A program made the position numbers and the translations under genes. Under the pieces are notes generated by a model, which saw nothing but the letters and a program-made list of their open reading frames with translations, was not told where the DNA came from and did not search any database. DNA of 17,500 bases, from positions 12,501 through 30,000 of the forward strand of contig JABUQX010088612.1 of the NCBI GenBank assembly GCA_015478945.1, read 5' to 3'. This stretch comes from Trachelipus rathkii (taxonomy: Eukaryota > Arthropoda > Malacostraca > Isopoda > Trachelipodidae). Shown one piece after another: positions 1 through 9,701 of this stretch; the first letter of the stretch is position 1, and each line of letters opens with the position of its first letter.

Positions 1-24
1 TATTTTGTGGGCTATATTTGTTTA

Positions 25-145
25 AAATTTGTCGCTTATTTCAGATATGCGAAAACATGGCGTCCTACTTAACAAAATCCTATGGGAGTTTTAAAAACTT
101 TTTGAGAGGCTGTAACTTTTTTTTGCTAAAGAGAGCGACAAATTT
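25..145. repeat. 12-bp inverted repeat pair with 97-bp spacer
   Basis: AAATTTGTCGCT at 25-36 is the exact reverse complement of AGCGACAAATTT at 134-145. The 97 bases between them contain no ORF. The arms could be sub-terminal repeats of a short non-autonomous transposon, but I see no target-site duplication, so this is a structural observation only. Confidence 0.5.
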
Positions 146-249
146 CGTTTTCACTATTCTTCCATTATTATTTTTTTAGGAGTCGATTCTCTCCGTGATT
201 TTTCATAAAAATCGGGGGTGATAACCCTCTGGGTAACAATTACCAATAT

Positions 250-349
250 CATATATATATATATTATTATTATATATATATTATTATAGATATAGTATTT
301 ATATATATATATATATAGTATAGTAATAGTTATATATATATAGTATTTA
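250..349. repeat. TA-rich microsatellite tract
   Basis: This is about 100 bases of TA dinucleotides interrupted by ATTATTAT and TAGTATT variants. It has no coding potential and is typical simple-sequence DNA. Confidence 0.9.
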
Positions 350-1194
350 TAGGCATAAGCCGTAGGGGAAAATTCCTAAACTTTGTAGGGCTGTTATATT
401 TTTCTAAAAACGTCGGTCATTTTTCGTTTTTATTTATAGTCAATTAATTATTGGGTTTTAGAGTGTAGCCTGTTGTTTTTTATAAGAAATCGGCGGTGAA
501 GATATGAAGTTCTTTGCTAATTATTTGGATTCATTTTCTTTAATTTTCATAAGTTTTTCTTTGGACAAGCCAAAATCATTATGTAACTGTTACCAAAATT
601 TACCTTATACTAAGTTAGCGCAAGATAGACGCATTCAATGATAAAATCTCTTTCAAAATTCGTGACGTCATAGATGATACGGGGCATACAACTCTATTGC
701 AAAGGCTTTCAATTTTGCCCAAAGTTTCTAGAAATCTGTAGAATCTGTATCAACGTGCTAAAAACTTTTTGCATTGTATATTATGTGTACTAATATAAGT
801 ATTTTTAAGTATATGAATATAATTTACATATGACATTGTGACTTGAATTAATATTTTAAGTTATACGACTATAAACTTGTTTTTGTTTCATTATGGGCTT
901 AATGAACTTAATATTTCGATCATTCAAGTTCAAATGCTTGACAAAAACCAACATAGGAAGAGTTTCTTTTCATTAAAATCAAATCAAATCGATTAAAAAT
1001 GCTTCATGTTTTTTTTTTGTTTAAAACAAAATTCAATCTATATTTTTATAGTTTATTTTTTAAAAACTTTTATTTTAAATCGAATAACTCATTTCTATAA
1101 GAAACTCATAAATCACTATGTATGCTTCACATTGTACCCCAGGCCTAAGTCAGTTTGTTTTGAACAAATAAAAAATAAATAAATGATATATATA

Positions 1195-1218
1195 GGGTGC
1201 AGCAACATAACTTCCTTA
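1195..1218 (+). repeat. Candidate 5' terminal repeat of a Tc1-like transposon
   Basis: The sequence starting GGGTGCAGCAACATAACTTC follows directly after a TA dinucleotide (1193-1194) inside a TATATA run. Tc1/mariner elements insert at TA and duplicate it. It lies about 130 bases upstream of the transposase start, a normal distance for a terminal inverted repeat plus 5' leader. No matching right-hand copy is visible in the window, because the element is cut off near 1945. The assignment is therefore inferred from position and the flanking TA. Confidence 0.5.
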
Positions 1219-1326
1219 GTTGAAATGCGCCCTAATCAGGCTGTAGGGGTCGGAGCGCAGTGGGCGTTGTTTCAATCGAGAGGCGTGGTTCTAAAGTTTT
1301 GTTCCCTACCACGGTCAGTTGCAATC

Positions 1327-1952
1327 ATGCGTTGGAACAGTGTGGAGCGTGCGTTTGCCGTCGAGGCCTACTTCTCGAACGGATGTTCTGTGATCGCAAC
1401 CCAGCGCGCCTTCCATAATCGCTTCAATCTAGCCCCGTTGGGCCCTGTCCCGGACCGGAAATCGATTGTAACATGGGTCACTACGTTCAGACAAACCGCG
1501 AGTGCGACAAGACGACGGACTGGGGTCCCTCGGCCCATCAGATCCCCTGAGAACATTGAGGCAGTGAGAGCGTCAGTCTTGCAATCCCCACGACGTTCTG
1601 CGCGCAAACATGCGTCTGCCCTTGGAATATCCGATCGTTCAGTGAGGCGCATTCTTCACGATGACCTTCATTACCATCCGTACAAGTTGGCGATTGTGCA
1701 GGAACTCTCCGAACGCGACTTCATTTCCCGGAGGAACGCATGTGAGGCGCTTCTCGCAAACGTTCCTGAGGACGCCATTGTGTTTTTCAGTGATGAAGCC
1801 CATTTCCACTTGAATGGATGCGTCAGAAACAGAACATGTGCTACTGGGCTGACATCAATCCCCGAGAATTGCATCAACGGCCCCTTCATTCACCAAAGGT
1901 CACAGTGCGGTGTACAATTTCCTCCGCTGGGGTTGTTGGGCCATGGTTTTAA
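1327..1952 (+). pseudogene. Tc1/mariner-like (DUF4817-type) transposase, 3'-truncated and frameshifted
   Basis: This is a remnant of a cut-and-paste DNA transposase that would bind the terminal repeats and cut and join DNA in the nucleus. I prefer the ATG at 1327 (MRWNSVERAF) over the upstream in-frame ATG at 1183, because family homology begins there and 1183 lies outside the proposed transposon end. Residues about 5-55 form the DUF4817-like helix-turn-helix. A second one lies at about 88-112 (SARKHASALGISDRSVRRIL), followed by HDDLHYHPYK. FFSDEAHFHLNG at 153-164 carries the first catalytic aspartate of the DDE/DDD triad (Asp156). Frame 1 loses homology after residue 166; at 1824 the family reading continues in frame 3 (with CYWADINP, then SPKVTV) to a TAA at 1950-1952. 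The second and third catalytic acidic residues are absent, because the sequence becomes LINE at about 1945. Intact relatives are roughly twice as long. It is dead; the family call is confident from motif recognition. Confidence 0.88.
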
Positions 1953-2410
1953 TGTTGTTACCTGGTGTTATTTTAGAGTAGTGAGGACTATATGGTCTGG
2001 AAATAAGATGTATAGATCTAAAGTACTATGTGTTCAGATGGATAAATCTTAGGGGCGTGTTAGGTGTGAGAAGAATTGATAAAATGAGGAATGAACGTAT
2101 TGAGAGTTGTGTGGTGTGAAGAAAGGGGTAAATGAGAGAATAAATGAAAGTACGTTGATATGGTTTGGTCATGTGGAAAGGATGGATGATAGTTGGTAGG
2201 TTAAGCAGATGTATAGTGGTGAGTGTGTTGGGAATCGATCGTGCTGAGAGATCGAAGAATAACTGTATTGAGACAGTAAAAGGAATTGCCTGGAGGAGAG
2301 AAATGTGAGTTTTTTGGCAGAGAGCAGAAGAAAGCGGGCGATAATATGAATATGGCGGGGTTTTTGTGAGAGGGTGGTCGGTGTGGCACACCTGGACGCA
2401 AGGGGATGAG
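1946..2410 (+). pseudogene. Non-LTR retrotransposon (LINE) reverse transcriptase, C-terminal remnant
   Basis: This is decayed C-terminal coding sequence of a LINE reverse transcriptase, the enzyme that copies element RNA at the target site. Translation must hop between frames 2 and 1. In order it shows VLMLLPGVIL in the place of the usual V-PVVLYGSETW thumb segment (1946), MYRSKVLCVQMD (frame 1), LRGVLGVRRIDKMRNERI (2048-2101, frame 2), ELCGVKKGVNERIN then WFGHVERMDD (2104-2190, frame 1), a degraded GRPKKRWIDTVK-type stretch read as RSKNNCIETVK (2249-2281, frame 2) and CLEERNVSF (2287, frame 1). Several in-frame stops lie between them, so it cannot encode protein. The polymerase palm with its catalytic FADD-type box is not present; only the 3' part was inserted or survives. 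The C-terminal motif order is widespread in arthropod LINEs. RTE/BovB-like is my best guess for the clade, with low certainty. Confidence 0.82.
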
Positions 2411-2590
2411 ACCCCACAATGACGAGATGCCATAGTGAGGGTCCGTCGCGGTCCCATGAAGCTCTAGGGTGGATTTTCTGACTGGGACGAGTTCTCACTA
2501 AAAGGTATAAAGGGGGCAGTAAGGCTGTGCTTTCTTTTCGACTTGTGTCATATTCTTCTACTACTTTTCTGTGATGTATTTTAATTAAAG
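2411..2590 (+). other. Probable 3' UTR of the LINE remnant
   Basis: Downstream of the last recognisable reverse-transcriptase motif, the sequence keeps a GC level and base composition like the LINE coding part until about 2545, then drops sharply to AT-rich host-like DNA. A TTAATTAAAG stretch at 2581-2590 may hold a degenerate polyadenylation signal. No clear poly(A) or short tandem tail marks the insertion end, so the boundary is approximate. Confidence 0.4.
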
Positions 2591-3125
2591 GTATATTAAC
2601 TTTTCAAAATATACTTTTGAATTTTTGTAACATTAATGACAAACATTTACATAATGAAGCATATTGTAATTGTGATTATTTTAATGTAATTCTATTAAAT
2701 AAATATTTATTATAATAGAAAGTACATTATTAAAACTAAAGTTTCTTATAATTTAAAATACTTTGTAAAAACTTTTAAGTAGAATGGTAACAATTATATT
2801 TCCACATAATTGTAAATTTAATAATCGTTTTAAATCAGCTATACTGGTCCGACAGATTTAGCTTTAAATGCTATTTAACGGATTAAATATTCTTAATAAC
2901 CGCTAATAAACACTACGCTAGTTTCTTAGCAAGAAATTTATAGCAACATTCATGTAGACCATTCCATTTCGCCTGTTTAATCATGTTTTACCCCCGACAA
3001 AATTTGATAATTTATAGATATTTTTAATTTATTGAATTTCGCCATTTGGAAACATTGGGTTTATACGTATACACACAAATTAGATTTTTTTAGGAAAAAA
3101 ATTATTTATCAAACACTAATATAAT
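2591..3125. other. AT-rich non-coding DNA, nothing recognised
   Basis: I see no ORF of note, RNA gene or repeat family in this stretch. It has poly-A/T runs and a weak inverted repeat (GTATATT 2591-2597 / AATATAC 2608-2614). Confidence 0.6.
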
Positions 3126-3129
3126 TTAT

Positions 3130-3246
3130 AATTATATATATATATATATTATATATATATATATTATATTATAATATATAGATATTATATATATATATAT
3201 ATATACTATATATATATATATATATAATATATATATATATATTATA
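3130..3246. repeat. TA-rich microsatellite tract
   Basis: This is an almost pure A/T run built of (TA)n blocks split by ATTATATTATAAT-type interruptions. The minus-strand open frame across it is an artefact of the repeat (Ile/Tyr only). Confidence 0.9.
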
Positions 3247-3286
3247 TGGTAAATATCTACTATTTGATCTAAATATTTTCTTGTGA

Positions 3287-3320
3287 AAAAATTTTCTAAG
3301 TTCAAAAATTTTCTAAGTTC
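3287..3320. repeat. 17-bp tandem duplication
   Basis: AAAAATTTTCTAAGTTC occurs twice, head to tail and without mismatch, at 3287-3303 and 3304-3320. A further partial TAAGTTAAG follows. It abuts the left arm of the hairpin at 3322. Confidence 0.85.
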
Positions 3321-3321
3321 T

Positions 3322-3424
3322 AAGTTAAGTAAAGTTTTTTTAAGAAAATTCTTTAGTGGCAAGCTTCTGGAATTAGGCCAGAAGCTTGCGCACTAAGCAA
3401 TTCTCGCTTAAAAAACTTAACTTT
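3322..3424. repeat. Long imperfect hairpin (foldback, possible miRNA-like or MITE-like)
   Basis: The loop is AATTAGG (3371-3377). The inner stem is 12 perfect pairs, GCAAGCTTCTGG (3359-3370) with CCAGAAGCTTGC (3378-3389). After a one-base bulge come six more pairs, TTAGTG (3353-3358) with CACTAA (3391-3396). The stem then continues with small bulges through AATT/AATT and a GTTTTTTTAAG (3334-3344) against CTTAAAAAAC (3407-3416) block. Arms are about 45-50 nt, total about 100 nt, the size range of an animal pre-miRNA or a foldback element. The inner stem is GC-richer than its surroundings. No ORF is involved. Being in AT-rich DNA raises the chance of outer pairing, but the 12-bp mixed-composition core is unlikely to be chance. 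Confidence 0.6.
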
Positions 3425-3889
3425 TCTATAAAAACTATTATATGCTTCCACATATGTACATTTATATTTTGTGTTTATTTTTTTTAAGAAAAAAAATAAA
3501 AAAAAGAAAAACCCCTAATTTTAGCTATATATTTTCTTATACCGGTACGGTATCTTCTGTTTATTAGTTTTGGCGGAATTTATTTTTTTGTTTCTATTGG
3601 GTATAATTGCAAGAATTCACTAGATGCCAAAAAACAATGAGGTTTACTTCTGACTTAAGAGCGGTCCTTATTTGTCGCTTCTGAGAAAAGCCAAACGGTT
3701 AATATCAAAAAGAAAAGGTTTGGCGTTAAATTGTCCGAATTTCTTAATTCTCCTTTCAAAATATTTTTTACTATCAACCTATCTCTATTCTGCTTTACGC
3801 TTCTAACTCACCATCATTTACCCTAACTAAGTTTAATAAGTGCTAATTTACAAAAGCCACAAGGCTGAGTTTATCTAGGCGCTCACACA
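3425..3889. other. AT-rich non-coding DNA with small inverted repeats
   Basis: No gene is recognised. A T8/A8 self-complementary run lies at about 3478-3498. TACCGGTA at 3540-3547 is an 8-bp palindrome. GCCAAAC (3690-3696) pairs with GTTTGGC (3718-3724). These are short enough to be coincidental. Confidence 0.5.
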
Positions 3890-4420
3890 GTAAGACACTT
3901 CTCCTGCCATACTCGCTACTGGCTCTCATTACATTTTCTCTCTCTCTTCTGTACCACTCTCCTCTCTCATATAACTCTCATACATTGAGTGTATATACCA
4001 TTAGTATTTCTTCTGTAAGGTTACTCATACTCATCATCTCTTTGTCTACTACCTATTCATCTTCATTCTTCTACCTCTCTCTTACACGTTCTCTATACTC
4101 TACTACTCTCTTCTCTTTGTCATTATAAGATAGCAGTTCTCATCTTCTATATACTAAAAGCATGCTAGTGCTCTTCTCGAGAGTTGAGTATCTAGATCAT
4201 ATACCTACTCTCGTCACTTGTCTCTCCTTCGTTCTCGCTCTTCTTACCTCTCCTCATCGTGCATCTCGTTGTCGCTTCTCCTGTAAGATCGTCTCTACAT
4301 CCCTCTTCGTTAATAATTAGTTCTTCCTCTCAAGTTATCATTTGCTCACTCTCATTTCGCAATCTCCGACGCAACTGTGTCCCTTCCCTCTCTTTGTGAC
4401 GCTATAGTTATTATCTCTCA
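3890..4420. repeat. Degenerate pyrimidine-rich (CT)n-like stretch
   Basis: The + strand is dominated by C and T with little G, in runs such as TCTCTCTCTTCTGT and CTACTACTCTCTTCTC. They read like a (CT)n microsatellite scrambled by substitutions and indels. There is no coding potential. It could be an old eroded microsatellite or a poorly resolved consensus over one. Confidence 0.55.
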
Positions 4421-5541
4421 ATTCGTCTTTAGTCATGTTTCGCTGGGAAAAGAGGAGATTCTCTTAGATATATCGGCAATTTTGTGACTAACAATTTTGT
4501 CTAGATATTATTCGCATAGTGCTTTACTAAAAGATACTTTATTCACTGACGTATGTCTATCATAGGCACTTCATAGTATCTCGATACTGTGATTGATAGC
4601 ACTAGAACACAAGAGTCTCGTCATGTAGAGAAAGTTGGGTATAAAGCTGGGTATTAGGTAGTGTATATCTGAGATTATCGCACGGTGGTATATTTCATCC
4701 AAACTACATTGGCAGCGAAGCCCAGCATTGTGCAAATTAGTCGCTATGTTCGCTGACTCTTTGCATTTTTTTCAACGACGATAGTTACTATATTATAGCT
4801 ATATTCTTAGTACGAGAGGGTAAGCTACCTGCAACTAGGAGATTACGACGTAAACATAAGGTTCTTTATTTGTTTGAATAACTCCTAAATTCGAGATTTT
4901 TGGATTAATACGCGTCTGTTAAGAGAAATATATTGACAATAGATAATGAGGTGTAACCTTACATAAAGGGGATCTCATGTCTTGCTCTTTAATAGTCCGA
5001 TATCTATGGGTCTGTTTTGTTGTAGAGACAAATATAGGTGTTTTTTACGTGCAGTTAAGAAAGTTGACCTCATAGGATGATGGTAGTTATATGGCACGTG
5101 ATAATTTATTTTGTGTCTCGAAAATAACGAAAACTAGTTTTGTGTACATGTATAATATTACTCTGTCCACTCACAGACTGAAATAATTATCGGATTTTTC
5201 ACATCAAGGTGGTTATTTGATCACATGGTTATTGCTCATAGCAATTGAAACTTCTAAGTCTTCCTTAGCTCTCTTAGTAATTTATAGTAACGGAAGACAT
5301 GATACTTGTGAATATGTGTACTCGATAACTCATACAGGATCTCTCGAGTGTGAGAGTATTATCATCAATACTATGAACTAATCCTTCTTGCTAGATAATA
5401 AATTTCACGCAGACACTATATAGTATATATAAATGCTATTTTGAAATTAATATGTATCTAACCTACATCATTAATAGGCTTAGATATTATATAAAAATAA
5501 GTTTAATTAGCTAATATAAATTAGTTGTAAATATATATATA
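4421..5541. other. Non-coding, nothing recognised
   Basis: I find no open frame of useful length, known motif or repeat family. The base mixture is even and stop-dense, with TATATAT interruptions near its end. Confidence 0.5.
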
Positions 5542-5589
5542 TAGGTTATGGTAAGTATAGGTTAAGCTATAATTAGGTTATATTGTAAT
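5542..5589. repeat. Three-copy degenerate 16-bp tandem repeat with TAGGTTA core
   Basis: TAGGTTA begins at 5542, 5558 and 5574, exactly 16 bases apart. The rest of each unit is only loosely conserved. The core resembles the arthropod telomere motif TTAGG, but the 16-base period argues against a simple degraded telomeric array. Confidence 0.5.
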
Positions 5590-7860
5590 TTAAAAATAGA
5601 ATGTGGATTATTTGCTCAGAATAATAGAAACAGTTGGTAGTTACAAATACTAAATTGAGGTAATTATATAATATTAATCATATGGAATTATATAGATGGA
5701 AGAGTGAGATGTCCCACTAATGGAGTATATAGATATGCACTAGCGAGGTACAGACTAATATTTAGTTCCTCATATAATTAATAATGATTTAGACGCAGGG
5801 TACTTAAATGCAACGGTTGTATATATATTATATATTATAATTCTGTAGTCAGGAATCAGACTCCTAAAATGTGGCCACCAAATCGTATAACTCAGGTCTC
5901 TTGCTAGAAATTGTTTCGAGCTATATGCGAAACTAGCGGTCACAGTGGAAAATGGGTAACTCATATTGATTCATCAAGGACATTGATCTCATAGAATAGA
6001 GTGTAATAACTTCTGCGGTGAGGTGACGAAATAAATGTGGCTAATTCGCATAATTTGTGATGTAAAAAGTGATCAAATATATATGTTCTCCCCTTCATTC
6101 TTGAGTATATATTCCTATAATATATATGATTTTATGTTTAATTCTATACTCGATATTTGCAGTGGGGTGCATTGGCTTTTGAGTCTGTGGACAATGCACA
6201 ATAATAGTGATCTATAGGTGTGTGCATTACTCACAATAAAATGCACAGTAACTTTAATGTGTAAAGAAATAAACATTATATTATAACAGAGTGATTCATT
6301 GAGCACATAGTGAACATAGAGGACTAGGTGAACGGTGGTATGCGGGGCACTCAATAAATGCATGTTGCGGTCTCTGACAAGAGCCATAGGATAGGTGACG
6401 ACTACATAGATTACAATTGTGGTGATATATGCGTACTGGCTTAGGAAGGCGCATTAAGGTGCACTACAATTCTAGTAATTGAGAGAAGTAAGGTTGCGGA
6501 TCTAAGCAACACAGGACGGCTTACTAGCCAGCCTCTCTCTCTCTGCGCTCTATTATACCAGACGACACATGACTCGAATCAGGGATAATGCAATAAGACA
6601 ATAGATTGTGTCAATTAGAGCCAACACACGTGTGAAATGATATGTTCTATGGGGTAATATAGGGTCTTTGAAGGCGTATGGCGAAGAACACTGTGATCAT
6701 TTGACGTATTAACTAACAGGTGTATATAGATTATATATATCCATTGAGTATAAGTAAAGTATATATGTATATATAATACAGGCGATTTCTATCACAGATG
6801 AGGAACATGTATATTTACAAGTTTCTACAAATATTTTACATCTATTTCGATAATATAGATGACCAATTAAAATTTTTTTTCATGTTAATGAATACATTAG
6901 GACAGGTGACCAAGGTGGCTATAAAATAATATAGAATATAAATTAAGAAGATAAAGAATTGCCATAATAATTAGTAGAATGATGATCACGTAATAGTAGT
7001 TAATATGACATTTCACAGTATATATTAAGGGGTGATTGTTAGAATATTTTGGTGAATAGTTACTACAGAAGGTAAGGTTATTGTTACTGATGTGTAGACT
7101 ACTTTATACTAGTGATTTATGCACATTTATAGAAAATGGTGATTTCTAGAATTATGATTACTATTAGTTGGATATTGTCTTTATATACTGAGGCTAATAA
7201 ATCTGAGACTCACTATGGCTATTCATTGATATTTGTGTGAGAAGACTTCTATACATTGGCTCGGGTTCTATGTAGATCTTCGTACGCTGGTGTGGATAAT
7301 ATGCTGAGATTGGGATACTTGCATGACATAACTTAGTTATTTAATGCATGTGCAGTCGTTAGGTAATACATTAATGATGAGGATATAGTGAACTCGTTGT
7401 AAGAAGTTTTGTGACTAATTTTACCAGTGGTGTGTGTATTTATATTTTGAGTAGAAATATATTATCTACTGATGTTGCGTCTACGCTCTTCCTATGGAAG
7501 ATAACGCTATATGTGTGTTATTTTAGTGCCATGCACTAAGGTTTGTGGTTAGTGGGCGCGAAATTAAAGACTCTCTGGCGCAGTATAAGATATCACGCGG
7601 CCCCCATGTCGAGGCATTTATTAACGTGTCGAGTGCTGACGCTAAGAGCGCATTCATGTGGAGTGTAGTCATGTAATGGCTCATGTGACGTAGGCACTTA
7701 ATATTTGTGTGTTACTCGTAGATCATATATAAAGATTAAGTGCATTATGCCGCAATATGCTGTCTCGTCTTAAGCCGCATCTTAACGCTAGTAGGGATCT
7801 AGTGGTTTCTCGTGCGTCTTATATGAGACTTATGATAGCGCAATCTTAATAAAAATTTTC
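5590..7860. other. Non-coding, GT/TA-leaning degenerate sequence
   Basis: No gene, RNA or mobile element is recognised. Short open frames around 5770-6390 are on both strands of AT-rich DNA and have no family features. A short (CT)6 run lies at 6533-6544. TA-rich patches occur at 6720-6780. Confidence 0.5.
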
Positions 7861-8180
7861 TCAAGAGCGCTCTGTTTCGCTCCTCTCTGCCTTGTCATTT
7901 AAGATAAGCATTATCTTCCAATTGTGTGTGTGATTACTCATCTGTCTCATATGATCTTTTCTGATGCATATATGGATACTCGAAGGCCATACAGTTGCAA
8001 TCATTCTGCGGTAATGTTCAAGAAGTTAAACCAAAAATTCACCTAAATATCTCTCTATCTTCTTCTTACTCTCTCAATACTCTCTATATGTGTATCTATT
8101 AGTTAAAAGAGAAGATTCATAGACATTCTCTTCTCTTCACAATATATCAATTATTAAAGACCCTCTTAATCTCATTTCGT
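7861..8180. other. Second pyrimidine-leaning degenerate stretch
   Basis: Runs such as CTCTCTATCTTCTTCTTACTC (8050-8071) recall 3890-4420. A 9-bp inverted repeat (AAGAGAAGA 8107-8115 / TCTTCTCTT 8129-8137) is embedded. No coding sequence is seen. Confidence 0.45.
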
Positions 8181-9257
8181 AATCACGCTTATTGTGATAC
8201 ATGTGGCGTAATCTAGAGAGAGTGATTGGCAGCTGCTTCCCCATCTTGGGGACCATGGAGGGCTCGCTATATATTGTATGCTGCTACCATTCTACATATG
8301 GTGTATAATATGGATAACCGCCTTTCTAAAATTTAGAGAGTGTTAGATATCATTAAATAGCTCATAATAATATCAAGATTTTAATATTTGAAATATGGGC
8401 ACAAATTCAAGAAATTATAGAAGATTCTTTACTCTTAATTGTTATCATATATCATATACTCATTTATTCATTTCAATATTAAGAAGAGAGTATAACATAA
8501 TAGGTATGAGATGATGTTAGCATTAAAATAAAAATGTTATTTTCAAATTTAGCTAGTTGCAAGTTTCATTTTTTAGTTAAAATAACTTACTTCATACTAC
8601 TGAATAAATTATGTCTACTTTCCTTGGAATAATTACACTGGTTTACAAAATTTAACTTTTTGTCTGTTAAATGGATTAGACAGGCTGCTTCTTATGGTAT
8701 TTTTAGGCTTTAACTTGTATATTTCAAAATAGCTAATTCACAATTTTGAGTGTTTTTAACGTATGAGCATTGTGTTATATTTATTGTATTACGAAGATTA
8801 TTTTTAGGTAAATACCTGTAATATACATTTATTCTACATTACTATTATCACTTGTATTAATCCGAAATTAAAATGTAGTCTTAATGATTATTCTTTGCAT
8901 ATATTCTGCTTGAGGAATCAATCTTTCTTAAATTAGTCTTAGTAGAGATGGGCATTTATCCACTATAACATTTAAGTTCTGAGCAAATATTCCGGAGTTA
9001 CGATAAAATAAAATTGCGGAATTAGTAACGTATTGCGATTAAATATTTATAATAAGTAGCGGAATTGCAGATTAGTTGAAATGTGCCGTAAATCATTTCA
9101 CGCATAATTTAAAATACCGCAACTATCACTAAGCAATTCGCTTCAAATTATAAGCACATACTACACATCCATTATACAAGGGTTTGTTTGTTTTTAATGC
9201 TTTAAAATTTATTTACTAACAAATTGTAACATAAAATTTATTTGGACATATAATTGG
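8181..9257. other. AT-rich non-coding DNA, nothing recognised
   Basis: There is no ORF of note. Small structures are present: CCCC/GGGG around ATCTT at about 8239-8251, and TGAAATG (9077-9083) pairing with CATTTCA (9094-9100). GCGGAATT is repeated at 9016 and 9059. None suggests a known element. Confidence 0.5.
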
Positions 9258-9300
9258 TTATATATATATATATAGTATTATATATATAATATATATAATG
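9258..9300. repeat. TA-rich microsatellite tract
   Basis: This is a short run of TA dinucleotides with TAGTATTA interruptions. Confidence 0.85.
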
Positions 9301-9542
9301 TATTAAGTAATGCTGAGCCTATAATTTATTATATAAGAAACACTTTACATTATCTGTTATTTATATAGGTATAATAAGTATAAAAGTAAAATAATTACTA
9401 ATAAACTACATTACAATAAATATTTGTCAAAGGCTACTTAATATTCTTTAATAGCAATTTTCCTTTACTAGATTAGAGCATTCTTCAGAATGAATTGGGT
9501 TTGCATCATTAAATATGTTTTAGCTTTAATTTCTCACTCTAC

Positions 9543-9609
9543 TAAGTGATGATGCTGCACGAGCCGCATATACTCTTGCTAATATATGTCAAGCCAATTT
9601 CATCACTTA
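9543..9609. repeat. 10-bp inverted repeat with 47-bp spacer
   Basis: TAAGTGATGA at 9543-9552 is the exact reverse complement of TCATCACTTA at 9600-9609. The function is unknown, and chance pairing in AT-rich DNA is possible. Confidence 0.45.
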
Positions 9610-9701
9610 ACCTTTAACGGTGAGTGTACGTCTAAATTGTATACTTCTCATAATAACCTCAACTATATTTATTTAGGTTTATATATTTTAAAATAAGATC
9701 T

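Larger units (their letters stand above)
1..1182. other. AT-rich non-coding DNA, no gene seen
   Basis: I see no coding region here. The stretch holds a 12-bp inverted repeat (25-36 and 134-145), a TA tract (250-349) and a small perfect hairpin, GATTTTT/AAAAATC around a CAT loop, at 197-213. Homopolymer T runs occur near 1010-1020. The end, 1155-1185, reads as TTTGAACAAATAAAAAATAA-like sequence with overlapping AATAAA motifs. That could be the 3' tail of an older retroelement into which the downstream transposon inserted, but I cannot identify such an element. Confidence 0.6.

Noticed and set aside
663..670. TGACGTCA, a perfect cAMP-response-element consensus
   Set aside because: It is a single 8-bp site with no promoter or gene nearby; chance occurrence in 17.5 kb is not remarkable.
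1183..1326. Upstream in-frame extension of the transposase to the ATG at 1183
   Set aside because: That ATG lies before the proposed transposon end at 1195, and the 48 extra residues have no family similarity. The 1327 start fits the homology.
1368..1889. Two minus-strand open frames opposite the transposase
   Set aside because: They are shadows of the + strand transposase, whose family motifs are clear; the antisense translations show no motif.
2026..2498. Three overlapping minus-strand open frames, Pro/Ser/Leu-rich
   Set aside because: They are antisense to the decayed LINE reverse-transcriptase fragment, where the + strand carries the recognisable words.
3132..3362. Minus-strand open frame of mostly Ile/Tyr residues
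   Set aside because: It is produced by translating the TA microsatellite and has no biological content.
5770..6387. Short open frames on both strands
   Set aside because: They are 60-90 residues in AT-rich sequence, overlap on opposite strands and carry no domain or motif. Chance explains them.
6570..6590. GACTCGAATC resembling a tRNA B-box (SINE or tRNA)
   Set aside because: There is no A-box at the right distance and no cloverleaf or acceptor pairing can be found.
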